Assembly (NCBI RefSeq): GCF_900258045.1
Contig: NZ_OGVD01000002.1
Span: 62,001 to 126,000, forward strand
Origin: Sphingorhabdus sp. EL138
Lineage (GTDB): Bacteria; Pseudomonadota; Alphaproteobacteria; Sphingomonadales; Sphingomonadaceae
Reading direction: 5' to 3'
Length of the DNA stretch: 64,000 nt
The notes under the pieces were generated by a model. The model was not told the origin of the DNA. It ran no database searches and saw nothing but the letters and a program-made list of their open reading frames with translations. Position numbers and translations under genes: made by a program. Below, piece by piece: positions 1-8,826 of this stretch (position 1 is the stretch's first letter; the number at the start of each line of letters is the position of its first letter).

Positions 1-1082
1 ATCTGTTCCCTGGTCTCAAATGGCAGTGTGATGATCACAGAGAATCCGCCTCCTGCTGAAGATTTAATCTCGAACTGGTGTGCTTCTCCATAAGCTTGGT
101 TTAATCGCTCCTGAATATTTCCCAAACCGACCCCGGTGGAATCTGTATTTTTGTCGATTGGTCCATTTTTTCCTGGTCCGGTGTCCGACACGATTATCCG
201 CACTTTGTCATTCTCAAGTCGGGCAGATACAGCAATGTCCGCGCCTTCTTCCATTGGTGTTACGGCATATTTAATCGCATTTTCGACCAATGGTTGTAGC
301 AATAGGGAGGGCAGCAAGGCATCGCGAACCGCCGGATCAATGTCGAAGTTGGGGCGCAATCGTTCCTCAAAGCGCATCTTTTCAATATCAAGATAGAGAT
401 GCAGCGTCTCGACTTCTTGTGCTAAGGTTACGCGGCTATGGACTTCATTCACCAGCGTATGGCGCAGAAACGAAGACAGGCGGGATAGCATAGCATTGGC
501 GGGTTCGGTCTGCTTTAGCAGTACCAAGGTTGAAATGCTGTTCAATGTGTTGAACAGGAAGTGCGGATTCAGTTGATACCGCAACATGGTCAGCTGAGCG
601 CGGGTTGCCTGGGCTTCCAACCGCAAAAGTTGGTCATTTTGCTCTTCGACCCGCAAGAAGAAATTGATCGCAAAATAGAGCGCTGACCATGCGCCGAGCA
701 GGGTAAAGTCAACAAAGACATAGCCGACAAACAGGCTGGCAAAACCACTTTCGATCGTTGGGTTCTGGATAAGAAATACCCAGGCGTCGATAAAAGCGAA
801 CAAGGCCGCTGCCACAGACAGAACAATAATAGTTGTGACCCACGTTATGATCGGTTTTTGGTGAATCAGATTCTTGTAGATGACCGACAGAAGCAGCGAA
901 ATCGAATAGCCGGTAATCGTCGAAATGATGATCGGCAACAAAAAGCTGAGCGGCTGCCCATTGGCGATACCGGAAATCCCGCGCAGCGCCAGTGCACCGG
1001 CCCATCCTGCAGATTGCAAGTTCCAGAAAGCTCGGTTTTTATTGCCAAAAAAGGGCTGGGGGCGGATTTCCATGACGGCCAT
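1..1082 (-). CDS. LytS/YehU-type membrane sensor histidine kinase (partial, C-terminus beyond window)
   Basis: Reading leftward from ATG 1082-1080 (AGGA about 6 bases upstream) the frame stays open for 360 residues and runs off position 1. Residues about 45-145 hold several hydrophobic membrane segments, then a short coiled linker and the His_kinase phosphoacceptor motif LNPHFLFNTLNS with His near residue 174. A HATPase_c domain follows: LLQPLVENAIKYA is the N box and DTGPGKNG / GVGLGNIQERL the G boxes. This is the LytS/YehU kinase class, whose usual partner is a LytTR-domain response regulator; that gene would lie to the left, outside the window. The signal sensed cannot be told. An in-frame ATG four codons later is an alternative start. 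Confidence 0.9.
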   Translation of the reverse strand, partial: MAVMEIRPQPFFGNKNRAFWNLQSAGWAGALALRGISGIANGQPLSFLLPIIISTITGYSISLLLSVIYKNLIHQKPIITWVTTIIVLSVAAALFAFIDAWVFLIQNPTIESGFASLFVGYVFVDFTLLGAWSALYFAINFFLRVEEQNDQLLRLEAQATRAQLTMLRYQLNPHFLFNTLNSISTLVLLKQTEPANAMLSRLSSFLRHTLVNEVHSRVTLAQEVETLHLYLDIEKMRFEERLRPNFDIDPAVRDALLPSLLLQPLVENAIKYAVTPMEEGADIAVSARLENDKVRIIVSDTGPGKNGPIDKNTDSTGVGLGNIQERLNQAYGEAHQFEIKSSAGGGFSVIITLPFETREQ

Positions 1083-1190
1083 ATTTCCTATCTATAGCGT
1101 GCCATTGCCGTTTGGGAAAGAATCGCATAACATCTGACCGTCAAGCGCACAGACCAAATAGGTAAAAGACAAGCGCAAGAGGAGAGCGAT

Positions 1191-1772
1191 ATGGGCGGCC
1201 CCAATGAAGTCAGAGCAAAATTCCCTTCGATGGAAGAGGGAACCAAGGAAGACTGGGACATTATTGGTGGTCATTACATGCCCTTTGCCAGCAAGGTTGC
1301 CGACCGGGTGCTCGATCATTTGCGCCTGCTGGATGGCGATTATGGCGGTTTTCCTGTCGATCGGCTGGAACACAGCCTGCAAACGGCGACCCTTGCGCAT
1401 CGCGATGGGCGGCCCGATGATTATGTGGTGATGGCATTGCTGCATGATATTGGGGATACACTCGGCACTTTCAATCACCCCGATGTTGCAGCGGCGATAC
1501 TGAAGCCTTTTGTCAGCGAAAAACTGCACTGGATCACCGAGAAACACGGGATTTTCCAGGGCTATTATTTTTTCCATCATCTCGGCCAGGACCGTGACAT
1601 GCGCGAGGCATTTCGCGGGCATGAGCATTTTGAAGATTGCGCTGAATTTTGTGAAAAATATGATCAGTCGGCTTTTGATGCCAATTACGAAAGCGCGCCG
1701 CTGGAATTTTTTGAACCGATCGTGAAGCGCGTTATGGCGCGGCCGATTAACAGCATTTATGTGAACGAATAG
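1191..1772 (+). CDS. HD-domain metal-dependent protein, resembling PhnZ/TmpB-type diiron HD proteins
   Basis: 193 residues, ATG start preceded by a purine-rich AAGAGGAGAG stretch. The HD signature is clear: RLEHSLQTATLA (first His), ALLHDIGD (His-Asp pair), HPDVAAAIL and later His residues. The LEHxLQ...ALLHDIG spacing resembles the HD proteins that bind two irons and act as oxygenases on phosphonates or similar small molecules (PhnZ, TmpB, more distantly inositol oxygenase) rather than nucleotide phosphohydrolases, but phosphohydrolase activity cannot be excluded. No phosphonate genes are nearby, so the substrate is unknown. It is divergent from the LytS-type kinase; the 108-base gap presumably holds both promoters. 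Confidence 0.8.
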   Translation: MGGPNEVRAKFPSMEEGTKEDWDIIGGHYMPFASKVADRVLDHLRLLDGDYGGFPVDRLEHSLQTATLAHRDGRPDDYVVMALLHDIGDTLGTFNHPDVAAAILKPFVSEKLHWITEKHGIFQGYYFFHHLGQDRDMREAFRGHEHFEDCAEFCEKYDQSAFDANYESAPLEFFEPIVKRVMARPINSIYVNE

Positions 1773-1791
1773 GCGTCGAACCGAAAAAACA

Positions 1792-2295
1792 TCATTTTGA
1801 CGGATCGGGCCCGAAGTCACGGTTTACAATCATCCATGATCCGACAACGAGAGCACATAATTTTTCGGTTTGTCGGTTGATAAATCTGGTTTCAACAACT
1901 CCAAGTCGGCGTGAGCGATTGACGACGTGGCTCTTAACATCAATTATTTCATCTGCCTTCATGGGCCGGAAAAAGCGCGTAGCAAAATCTACAGTTGAAA
2001 ATGTTTCGGGTTCTTGGCTCGTTGTCGAATAGGCAAAAGACTGACCGGTATCTGCAATAACGTTTACAATACCGCCCTGAACCATTCCGTCATAATGCGT
2101 AAGATGCTGTCCAATGGTCCATTCCATGTCAAACTCTCCGGCCGAAACACGTTTGAACTTTAGTCCGCTCAAATTCATACCTCTGACAAACGGAGGAGCC
2201 ATAGACATATCTGGCTCCTGTTCGTCATTTTCAGGAGCGCTATCCATCATCATTTGAATGTTCGCGATTGGGTCAAATACTTGTTCGGTCATCAC
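1792..2295 (-). CDS. PaaI/YigI-family hotdog-fold thioesterase
   Basis: 167 residues with a hotdog core: the segment HYDGMVQGGIVNVIADTG near residues 88-105 is the PaaI-type catalytic helix, with the conserved Gly-Gly and acidic residue, followed by strands SYATTSQ-like and a DFATRFFRPMKADE region typical of acyl-CoA thioesterases. These enzymes hydrolyse aryl- or acyl-CoA esters, often in aromatic catabolism or fatty acid turnover. The N-terminal 50 residues are less conserved. The gene is convergent with the HD-domain gene (20-base gap). Substrate cannot be predicted; a polyketide-type hotdog protein is a less likely alternative. Confidence 0.85.
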   Translation of the reverse strand: MMTEQVFDPIANIQMMMDSAPENDEQEPDMSMAPPFVRGMNLSGLKFKRVSAGEFDMEWTIGQHLTHYDGMVQGGIVNVIADTGQSFAYSTTSQEPETFSTVDFATRFFRPMKADEIIDVKSHVVNRSRRLGVVETRFINRQTEKLCALVVGSWMIVNRDFGPDPSK

Positions 2296-2479
2296 AAGGC
2301 CCTCCGTGGACTAACCTAGGCCACTCTATTCATCTCGTGCAAGAGAGTCGATTTTGGGCTAAAATGGCTCATCCGCTGAGCATGACGAGCAATCACAACT
2401 AACAGAACCAAGCCGAGGTTCCCACTATTGGTGATTTGAACTGTTGCTGATTTACTGCCGGAAATCGGAAATTTTGCCC

Positions 2480-3031
2480 TCAGGCGGCCGAGGGTTCGCC
2501 AATTTCCTTAAGATGGCGAACAACCATATCGCCTCTGTCGTTATCGCTGGTTGAAGCACCGGACGCATGATTGCGTAATTCTTCTTCATCAATCCAGCAA
2601 AGGTCTTCGAGACCCAATACCCGGTCATCATGGGCGCGGATAGAAATTTGGCTAATCGGTTGACGATCTTTAGCATCGGCCAATATCGGGTTTGACGGTA
2701 CGCCGGTTTCCCATTTTTCGCCCCATTGGCGAATCGCTACAATGACAGACAATAGATCGGTGCCTTTGTCGGTCAGCCGATATTCAACCTTGCGCTTGTC
2801 ATGATCGCAGGGCCGCCGGGACATGATGCCTGCATCAACCAGCCGGGTCAGACGGTTTGCCAATATATTCCGGGCAATACCAATCTCGCTGAGAAAATCC
2901 TCAAAATGGCGCACGCCGTTAAATGAGGCGCGCAAGATCATGAAGCACCAACGCTCGCCAATTACCTCCAGAGAAATGGGTAGCGAACAGCCTGTTCCGA
3001 GTTCCGAGAGATTTTCCGTCAATTTATCCAT
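2480..3031 (-). CDS. HxlR-family winged-helix transcriptional regulator
   Basis: 183 residues. The N-terminal 110 residues match the HxlR (DUF24) winged helix: a Cys near residue 15 just before the first helix, the hallmark GERWCFMILR, the recognition-helix region IARNILANRLTRLVDAGIM, and the wing RKVEYRLTDKG. A C-terminal tail of about 75 residues is variable. HxlR proteins often sense electrophiles or oxidants through the N-terminal Cys. The upstream gap contains palindromic A+T-rich elements (3084-3113) suitable as an autoregulatory operator. The nearest genes it could control are the PaaI thioesterase downstream and the CC_3452 gene opposite. Confidence 0.92.
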   Translation of the reverse strand: MDKLTENLSELGTGCSLPISLEVIGERWCFMILRASFNGVRHFEDFLSEIGIARNILANRLTRLVDAGIMSRRPCDHDKRKVEYRLTDKGTDLLSVIVAIRQWGEKWETGVPSNPILADAKDRQPISQISIRAHDDRVLGLEDLCWIDEEELRNHASGASTSDNDRGDMVVRHLKEIGEPSAA

Positions 3032-3083
3032 AAGCCAACCCTAGACCAGTTTCTGATAATCCCAAAAAAAAATATAAGTTTTT

Positions 3084-3113
3084 AGTTGCAACTTAAAACC
3101 TAATAAACTAGGT
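3084..3113. promoter_or_regulatory. Palindromic candidate operator ahead of the HxlR gene
   Basis: Two inverted repeats lie in the A+T-rich gap upstream of the HxlR start: the perfect 10-mer AGTTGCAACT (3084-3093) and ACCTA-N6-TAGGT (3098-3102/3109-3113). A third, looser GCAA-N6-TTGC follows near 3122. HxlR proteins bind short palindromes near their own promoter, so autoregulation is a reasonable inference; binding is not shown. Confidence 0.45.
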
Positions 3114-3214
3114 ACTGATTCGCAACCTAAATTGCAAGCTGATTTTCCCTCACTTTTTCTCCCCGGGAATATCGGCGCAGATCAAGGGTTGAATTGATTT
3201 GAAAGGAAATAAAA

Positions 3215-3583
3215 ATGCTTCTCTCCCAAAGCCCATTGCGCAACATTTTCATGCTGTTCGTCGCCATGCTCGTGACCACAGTGATCTTTACCGCCAGCGC
3301 CGCAGATGCGCGCAGCAAGCCGGTAGCCTATACCGCAGAGCTGCAACAACCGGTTGAGGCGTCGCGCCACATCATAAAAGGCACGGTGATGCACTGTGCA
3401 GGTACCGAATGCAAAGGAGCTAAAAGCGGTTCATCAGTGAAAACTGTCTGTGCCCGCTTGTCCCGCAAGGTCGGCCCCTTGGCCTCTTTCACCTATAAAG
3501 GGGAAGCTGTTGATGCCGAAGCCCTGGCCCAGTGCAACGGTGACAAAAAAGGTTCGAAGCAACGGATCGCGAACCGCAAGTAA
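3215..3583 (+). CDS. CC_3452-family exported small protein
   Basis: 122 residues with an N-terminal hydrophobic signal segment (FMLFVAMLVTTVIFTASA) and likely cleavage after the ASAADA region. The mature part has the family pattern VAYTAELQQPVEASRHIIKGTVMHCAGTEC followed by VCARLSRKVGPLASFTYKGE and a final AQC, with cysteines that could form disulfides in the periplasm. This is a widespread alphaproteobacterial family of unknown function named after Caulobacter CC_3452. The start is preceded by GAAAGGAAATAAAA. It stands alone, downstream of the HxlR divergent promoter region. Confidence 0.85.
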   Translation: MLLSQSPLRNIFMLFVAMLVTTVIFTASAADARSKPVAYTAELQQPVEASRHIIKGTVMHCAGTECKGAKSGSSVKTVCARLSRKVGPLASFTYKGEAVDAEALAQCNGDKKGSKQRIANRK

Positions 3584-3753
3584 AACAGTAAGTAATCACG
3601 TCTTCACGACCGGTCACTCAATCCCGTTATGGCCATGCAAATGGCTGGCCGGTCCAACTAAAGCGTTGAAGCGAATGCCTTTCACCCTCGAAGGCTTTGC
3701 TTCAGCGCTATTTTTTTGTTGCTCCTGCGCGCAAAGACAGACAGTTTACGAGG

Positions 3754-5844
3754 GTGTTGAGGCAATATGAACTTGTAGAGCGGGTGCGCAGCTATGACCC
3801 GGAGGCGGATGAGGATCTGATCAACCGCGCCTATGTGTTCTCCGTGCAAAAGCATGGCAGCCAAAAGCGCGCAAGCGGCGACCCATATTTCAGCCATCCG
3901 ATCGAGGTGGCTGGTCTGATGACCGACCTCAAGCTTGATCAGCAGACCATTGTTACCGCCCTGCTGCATGATACGGTTGAAGACACGCTAACCACGACCG
4001 AAGAAATCCAGAAACTGTTCGGGGTCGATATTGCCCGGTTGGTCGACGGGGTGACGAAATTATCGAAGATAGAAGCGCAAACCGACAATGAACGCGCCGC
4101 TGAAAATCTGCGGAAATTCCTGCTCGCGATGTCGGACGATATCCGGGTGCTCCTGGTCAAACTGGCAGACCGGCTGCACAATATGCGCACCCTGCATTTC
4201 ATCAAGAGTGAAGAGAAGCGTCGGCGTATTGCCCATGAGACCATGGATATATATGCGCCCTTGGCGGAACGCATCGGCATGTACGAATATATGCGTGAGA
4301 TGCAGCTGCTTGCCTTCAGCCATCTGGAGCCAGAAGCCTATGAAACGATCACAGGGCGGCTCAATGCAATCAAGAAAGGTGATGAGGGGCAGGTCCACAA
4401 AATCGCCCGATCGCTGGAAAAGACCCTGGCGGCTGGTGGGCTGGCGGCCGAGATTAGCGGACGGGAGAAGCATCCCTATTCAATCTGGCGCAAGATGCAG
4501 GAGCGCCATGTCAGCTTCGAACAGCTGACGGATATCATGGCCTTTCGCGTGATTACCGATAACAGCGCAGAATGTTATCGCGCGTTGGGTATCATGCACC
4601 AGAAATGGAAAATGGTTCCGGGGCGGTTCAAGGATTATATCTCCACACCGAAGCGCAATGGTTACCAGTCGCTGCACACCACGATCATGCACGGCAATAA
4701 TATGCGCGTGGAGATACAGATCCGCTCGGAACGGATGCACCGCGACAATGAATATGGGCTGGCGGCGCACTGGGCCTATAAACAGGGTGATGGGCCGGAC
4801 GGCCAAGCGGGCTGGATTCGTGATCTTATCGAAATTCTTGACCATGCCGGTGATGCTGAAGAGTTGCTCGAAAATACCAAGCTCGCCATGTATCAGGATC
4901 GGATATTTGCTTTCACGCCCAAGGGCGCGTTGCTGCAAATGCCGCGCGGATCAACCACTGTTGATTTTGCTTATGCGGTGCATACTGACCTGGGGAATCA
5001 GGCAGTGGGGGCCAAGGTTAATGGCCGTCACGTTCCGCTGCGGACACAGCTGACAAATGGCGATGTTGTGGAAATCCTGAAATCGGATGGTCAGGAACCG
5101 CAACCTGGCTGGTTGTCCTTTGTCATTACCGGCAAAGCGCGCGCCGCCATTCGCCGGTTCGTCCGCCACAAGGAACGAGACGAGATTGTCGAGATTGGGA
5201 CCAAACTTTATGACGAGATTGTCCAGCGCCTGCCCGGGAAAATTGGCAAGAAAGCAATGAAAGCCGCGCTAAAGCGGCTTGATCTCGATAGCGATGACGA
5301 CTTGATGATCGCGATTGGCACGCGGGAGCTCAGCGATCGTGAAGTCATGGAAGCGTTAATGCCCGGCAGTGTCAATGACAATGACGATGATCGCGAATGG
5401 CCGGAGCAGGACCGCGCGATCTCGATTAAAGGGCTTACGCCCGGTGTTGCCTTTGATTTGGCCGAATGCTGTCATCCCGTCCCCGGTGACCGGATTGTCG
5501 GCCTGCGCCGCAGCGGCGCCAATGTGGAGGTGCACACGATTGACTGTCTGCAGCTGGCAGACGGTGTCGATGCGGACTGGGTGGATCTTAGCTGGGGTAT
5601 GGAAACTGATGGTGCGGCGGCGCGGTTGATGGTCGTGCTACACAACAAGCCAGGTACTTTGGCGGAGATGGCAGGCATTTTTGGTTTCCACAATGCCAAT
5701 ATTCTGCGACTCAGAATGACCAATCGTGACGCGCCGTTTCACACGTTCGAAGTTGATCTGGAGGTTCACAACGTCCATCATCTGATGCGGATATTATCCG
5801 CTCTCAGGGCCTCGGAAGCAGTGGCGCAGGCAGAGCGGCTCTAG
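3754..5844 (+). CDS. rsh: Bifunctional (p)ppGpp synthetase/hydrolase (RelA/SpoT homologue)
   Basis: Makes and degrades (p)ppGpp in the cytoplasm and controls the stringent response. The GTG start at 3754 (VLRQYELVERV) matches the usual N-terminus of alphaproteobacterial Rsh; an upstream ATG at 3697 would add 19 unrelated residues. The 696-residue protein has, in order: the HD hydrolase domain (His48, His72-Asp73 in ALLHDTVEDT), the synthetase domain with the RFKD form of the RXKD motif (typical of enzymes with both activities, unlike EXDD of RelA) and the NGYQSLHTT segment, a TGS domain (YAVHTDLGNQAVGAKVNG), and a C-terminal ACT domain (MVVLHNKPGTLAEMAGIF). All catalytic motifs look intact. 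It is the only such gene in the window and overlaps the next gene at its stop codon. Confidence 0.97.
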   Translation: MLRQYELVERVRSYDPEADEDLINRAYVFSVQKHGSQKRASGDPYFSHPIEVAGLMTDLKLDQQTIVTALLHDTVEDTLTTTEEIQKLFGVDIARLVDGVTKLSKIEAQTDNERAAENLRKFLLAMSDDIRVLLVKLADRLHNMRTLHFIKSEEKRRRIAHETMDIYAPLAERIGMYEYMREMQLLAFSHLEPEAYETITGRLNAIKKGDEGQVHKIARSLEKTLAAGGLAAEISGREKHPYSIWRKMQERHVSFEQLTDIMAFRVITDNSAECYRALGIMHQKWKMVPGRFKDYISTPKRNGYQSLHTTIMHGNNMRVEIQIRSERMHRDNEYGLAAHWAYKQGDGPDGQAGWIRDLIEILDHAGDAEELLENTKLAMYQDRIFAFTPKGALLQMPRGSTTVDFAYAVHTDLGNQAVGAKVNGRHVPLRTQLTNGDVVEILKSDGQEPQPGWLSFVITGKARAAIRRFVRHKERDEIVEIGTKLYDEIVQRLPGKIGKKAMKAALKRLDLDSDDDLMIAIGTRELSDREVMEALMPGSVNDNDDDREWPEQDRAISIKGLTPGVAFDLAECCHPVPGDRIVGLRRSGANVEVHTIDCLQLADGVDADWVDLSWGMETDGAAARLMVVLHNKPGTLAEMAGIFGFHNANILRLRMTNRDAPFHTFEVDLEVHNVHHLMRILSALRASEAVAQAERL

Positions 5845-6314
5845 TGCAGTCCGCGCTACCCCGCCCTGACTTTTCTGCGCGACCATTGCAGATGACTTGC
5901 GAGTATGCGTTAAACGCGAAGCCGGATGAGGTTTACGCTGCCTGGACTGTCGGGCTAGACACCTGGTTTGCTCAGGCCGGTACGCTGTTTTTGGTGCCGG
6001 AGCCAGGGCGACCATATTTCTTCTACAACCGAGACGAATGGGGCAGGCATCCCCATTATGGCCGGTTCCTTGACCTGATGGAAAACCAGCTTATCGAGAT
6101 GACGTGGATGACGGGTAACGGGACAGCTGAGGGAACAGAGGGGGCCGAGACTATCCTTCGCATCGAACTCGTTCCCGAAAGAGCGGCCACGAAAATCCGT
6201 TTGACCCATTCCGGTTTTGTCAATGAAAAGTCCCTTGCCGGGCACCAGGAGAACTGGCCTCTGGCCTTAAAAATATTAGACGAAGCACTCGGCGGTGGCG
6301 TCAAAGCCAACTAG
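5844..6314 (+). CDS. SRPBCC (AHSA1-like) domain protein
   Basis: 156 residues from a GTG at 5844 that overlaps the rsh stop by one base, suggesting translational coupling; an ATG at 5892 (MTCEYALN) is an equally plausible start and would give 140 residues. The sequence has the AHSA1/START-like pattern AKPDEVYAAWT at the first helix, a beta-rich middle, and the C-terminal helix QENWPLALKILDEALGG. Such proteins form a hydrophobic cavity for ligands; no specific function can be assigned. Conserved Trp and Gly positions support the family. Confidence 0.8.
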   Translation: MQSALPRPDFSARPLQMTCEYALNAKPDEVYAAWTVGLDTWFAQAGTLFLVPEPGRPYFFYNRDEWGRHPHYGRFLDLMENQLIEMTWMTGNGTAEGTEGAETILRIELVPERAATKIRLTHSGFVNEKSLAGHQENWPLALKILDEALGGGVKAN

Positions 6315-6321
6315 TGGCAGC

Positions 6322-6906
6322 TTATTGGCCGGGTATGCCGGGAGGCGGGCCGCCGGGGATGCCTTGTTGCTGCATTTGTTGCTGCAGTGCCTGCATCTGT
6401 TCGGCCGAGATAAAGTCGAGCAGGGACACGTCGAAAATCAGGACCGAGTTGGCAGGAAGCTCAGGGCCGGGGGACTGTTCGCCATAGCCGAGCTCTGACG
6501 GGATCCAGATGCGATACTCGCCGCCTTTTTGCATGAGTTGCAGTGCTTCGGAGAAACCGGGAACCACGCCGCCAACGGGCATCGGAGTTTGTTCATTGGC
6601 ATCAAAGACGCTGCCGTCGCGCAGCCGGCCTTCATATTTGACCAGCGCCGTGTCGGTCGCGGTTGGTGACGGACCTTCGCCAGGCTTCAACACTTTATAC
6701 TGGAGGCCCGTATCGGTGGTTACAACGCCGTCCTCTTCACCATTATTGGCGAGAAATTGTTCATTGGTAGCGCCGGTTTCCACCGCATTTTGCGTGCCGG
6801 CGTAAGCCAGTACCGCAGCCACCACCAGAACCACAGCCAGTCCGATCCACAATTTGGTCAGCGACCCTTTTTTGATCGGCCGGATGGGAACAGTGGTTAC
6901 GGACAT
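6322..6906 (-). CDS. FKBP-type peptidyl-prolyl cis-trans isomerase, membrane-anchored
   Basis: 194 residues. An N-terminal transmembrane helix (LWIGLAVVLVVAAVLAYAG, residues about 19-38) is followed by a periplasmic FKBP domain: VKYEGRLRDGSVFDAN, MPVGGVVPGFSEALQLMQKGGEYRIWIPSELGYG and NSVLIFDVSLLDF. These are the proline-isomerase active-site strands. A Gln/Met- and Gly/Pro-rich tail ends the protein. Proline isomerisation during folding of exported proteins is the expected role. It reads in the same direction as rpsU, whose stop lies 46 bases upstream, so the two are probably one operon. Confidence 0.95.
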   Translation of the reverse strand: MSVTTVPIRPIKKGSLTKLWIGLAVVLVVAAVLAYAGTQNAVETGATNEQFLANNGEEDGVVTTDTGLQYKVLKPGEGPSPTATDTALVKYEGRLRDGSVFDANEQTPMPVGGVVPGFSEALQLMQKGGEYRIWIPSELGYGEQSPGPELPANSVLIFDVSLLDFISAEQMQALQQQMQQQGIPGGPPPGIPGQ

Positions 6907-6952
6907 ATCGGACTACCTGTTGTGTGAAAGTCTGTATCGAAAGGAAACGGCT

Positions 6953-7159
6953 TTAGATCGTGCCGTCACGTTCCATCCGCTTGCGCTCCATTTTGCGGGC
7001 GCGTCGAACAGCGGCTGCTTTTTCGCGTGCACGCTTTTCAGAAGGCTTCTCGTAATGCCGGCGCAGTTTCATTTCGCGATAGACGCCCTCACGCTGCAAT
7101 TTCTTTTTGAGCGCCCGAAGGGCCTGATCAACATTATTGTCGCGAACCATGATTTGCAT
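6953..7159 (-). CDS. rpsU: 30S ribosomal protein S21
   Basis: 68 residues, highly basic, with the S21 signature [20 protein letters not shown] and [20 protein letters not shown]. The family normally starts MQI-VRDNNV, which supports the ATG at 7159; a GGAGT lies about 12 bases upstream. S21 is a small-subunit protein needed for initiation on structured mRNAs. The FKBP gene follows on the same strand. The upstream gap to 7454 holds the divergent promoters of rpsU and the aldolase gene; nothing else was recognised there. Confidence 0.98.
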   Translation of the reverse strand: MQIMVRDNNVDQALRALKKKLQREGVYREMKLRRHYEKPSEKRAREKAAAVRRARKMERKRMERDGTI

Positions 7160-7454
7160 AAGACTGAGTAACTCCGTTCAATATCGTCTTTGGACCGGGT
7201 ATATTCATAACCGGCCGAAAATTTATTTAAGCCATAAAAAAGGGTTTGCAGATGATTCGTTCAGCTGCAGTTGGAGCGCGCCTAACAGGCTAATCCTCCG
7301 ATTTCAAGCATTTCCGACTCTATATTGTGGCATTTTTGCCCCGGTTAGCCCTTGATTATCCGCCGAATTTCGCTCCTGAAAGCCTTTTGATTATCAACTG
7401 GGCCTGTGTCATATCCGTTTCAAAGCGCAATTTAAGCGAATCAGGAGACGAAAA

Positions 7455-8219
7455 ATGGCCACCGCAATCAATGTCCAGTCAAGTTGCAGCGAAGAGGAAT
7501 GGAAAGCGCGTCAGCGGCTGGCCGCCTGTTACCGGATATTTGCGCATTTCGGCTGGGATGAGCTGATTTTCAACCATGTCACGCTGAAAGTACCCGGCGA
7601 GGATGATGCATTTCTGATCAATCCCTATGGCCTGCATTTCAGTGAGGTGACAGCCTCGACATTGGTCAAGATCGATATTGACGGCAATACGCTGGATGGT
7701 TCGACTTATCCGGTCAACAAAGCCGGTTTCACGCAGCACAGCCTGTTTCACCGCGAACTGCCGGATGTTCACGCGATTATCCATACCCACACAACCGCAA
7801 CCATGGCGGTGGCGTCGCTGGAGGGTGGATTGCAACCTTTGAATTTTTATGCTGCGGCTATTGTTCCGCGCCTTGCCTATCACAAGTTTGAAGGTGTTAC
7901 TGTGCATGCCGACGAAGGCCCACGTTTCCTGGCGAGCCTTGGCAAAAAACGCATGATGCTGCTGGAAAATCATGGTCCTGTAGTGATGGGTAAGACGCTG
8001 GAAGAAGCTTTCCTCAACCACTGGGTCCTGCAGCGTGCCTGTGAGATCCAGATGCAGACATTGGCCATGGGCAAGCCGTTGGTGATTGGTGAAGAGGTGA
8101 TCAGGAAGCATCTCGCCAACCTGTCACAGGCATCGATTGATCCCGCCATTCAGGGCGTTCCCGAATTTGATGCGATGGTGCGTTTGATCGACCGCGAAGA
8201 CAAAAGCTGGCGGGAATAG
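7455..8219 (+). CDS. Class II aldolase/adducin family protein
   Basis: 254 residues. The zinc-site pattern of class II aldolases is visible: NHVTLKVPG, NPYGLHFSEVTASTLVKID, FTQHSLFHRELPDVHAIIHTHTTATMAVAS (the HxH pair) and a later LLENHGPVVMG. This family includes fuculose-phosphate and ribulose-phosphate enzymes and adducin-like proteins; the lack of a sugar operon leaves the substrate open. Start ATG 7455 is preceded by AGGAGACGAAAA. The following [2Fe-2S] gene is 56 bases downstream on the same strand. Confidence 0.9.
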   Translation: MATAINVQSSCSEEEWKARQRLAACYRIFAHFGWDELIFNHVTLKVPGEDDAFLINPYGLHFSEVTASTLVKIDIDGNTLDGSTYPVNKAGFTQHSLFHRELPDVHAIIHTHTTATMAVASLEGGLQPLNFYAAAIVPRLAYHKFEGVTVHADEGPRFLASLGKKRMMLLENHGPVVMGKTLEEAFLNHWVLQRACEIQMQTLAMGKPLVIGEEVIRKHLANLSQASIDPAIQGVPEFDAMVRLIDREDKSWRE

Positions 8220-8275
8220 AAAAAGCCGGTTAGTCAGGGAATGGTAGGAACATATCTCCCGATGGCTAATATCAA

Positions 8276-8815
8276 ATGACCAAATTTACCGTCAATAACC
8301 GGCCCGTCGAATATCGGATGGACGAGCAAACTCCCTTATTGTGGGCTTTGCGCGATGCATCTAACCTGACCGGCACCAAATATGGTTGCGGCACCGGCGA
8401 TTGTGGCGCGTGCATGGTGGAGATTGATGGGGAAGCCATTCGCAGCTGCCTTGTCACCATCGGCGAGCTGGAAGGGCGGTTCATCACCACCATCGAGGCA
8501 TTGTCGCGCGACCGCAGTCATCCGGTGCAACAGGCATGGGCCGCGGAAAACGTGCCCCAATGCGGGTTTTGCCAGTCCGGCATGATCATGTCCGCGGCGG
8601 TCTTGCTCAAGAAAAATGATAACCCGTCCAATGATGATATTGACGAGGCTATTACCAATATCTGTCGCTGCGGGACCTATCCGCGCATCCGCGAAGCGAT
8701 CCAGCGTGCCGCCCGTGTGGCACGGGGGGAAGATGTGCTAAGCGCTGCACCGCCGCCCGGCATTGATCCGTCGGATGCGGCAAAGGCTGTTCCCGCACTA
8801 ACCCCCAAGAAATAG
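8276..8815 (+). CDS. [2Fe-2S] small subunit of xanthine-oxidase-family oxidoreductase, isoquinoline 1-oxidoreductase alpha type
   Basis: 179 residues with eight cysteines in two [2Fe-2S] motifs: plant-ferredoxin type CGTGDCGACMV...SC and the C-terminal CGFCQSGMIM...CRCGTYPRI. This is the IorA/CoxS electron-transfer subunit of molybdenum hydroxylases, which normally works with a large molybdopterin subunit. No large subunit is encoded beside it; the next gene is an SMR transporter. The C-terminal 25 residues extend beyond the usual family end. The partner must be encoded elsewhere, or the protein is an orphan electron carrier. Confidence 0.93.
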   Translation: MTKFTVNNRPVEYRMDEQTPLLWALRDASNLTGTKYGCGTGDCGACMVEIDGEAIRSCLVTIGELEGRFITTIEALSRDRSHPVQQAWAAENVPQCGFCQSGMIMSAAVLLKKNDNPSNDDIDEAITNICRCGTYPRIREAIQRAARVARGEDVLSAAPPPGIDPSDAAKAVPALTPKK

Positions 8816-8826
8816 GAAGGCAGGCC

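Noticed and set aside
1092-1820. Long minus-strand open frame (242 codons) opposite the HD-domain gene
   Set aside because: It has no recognisable motifs and lies opposite a clear HD-domain gene; a codon-bias shadow.
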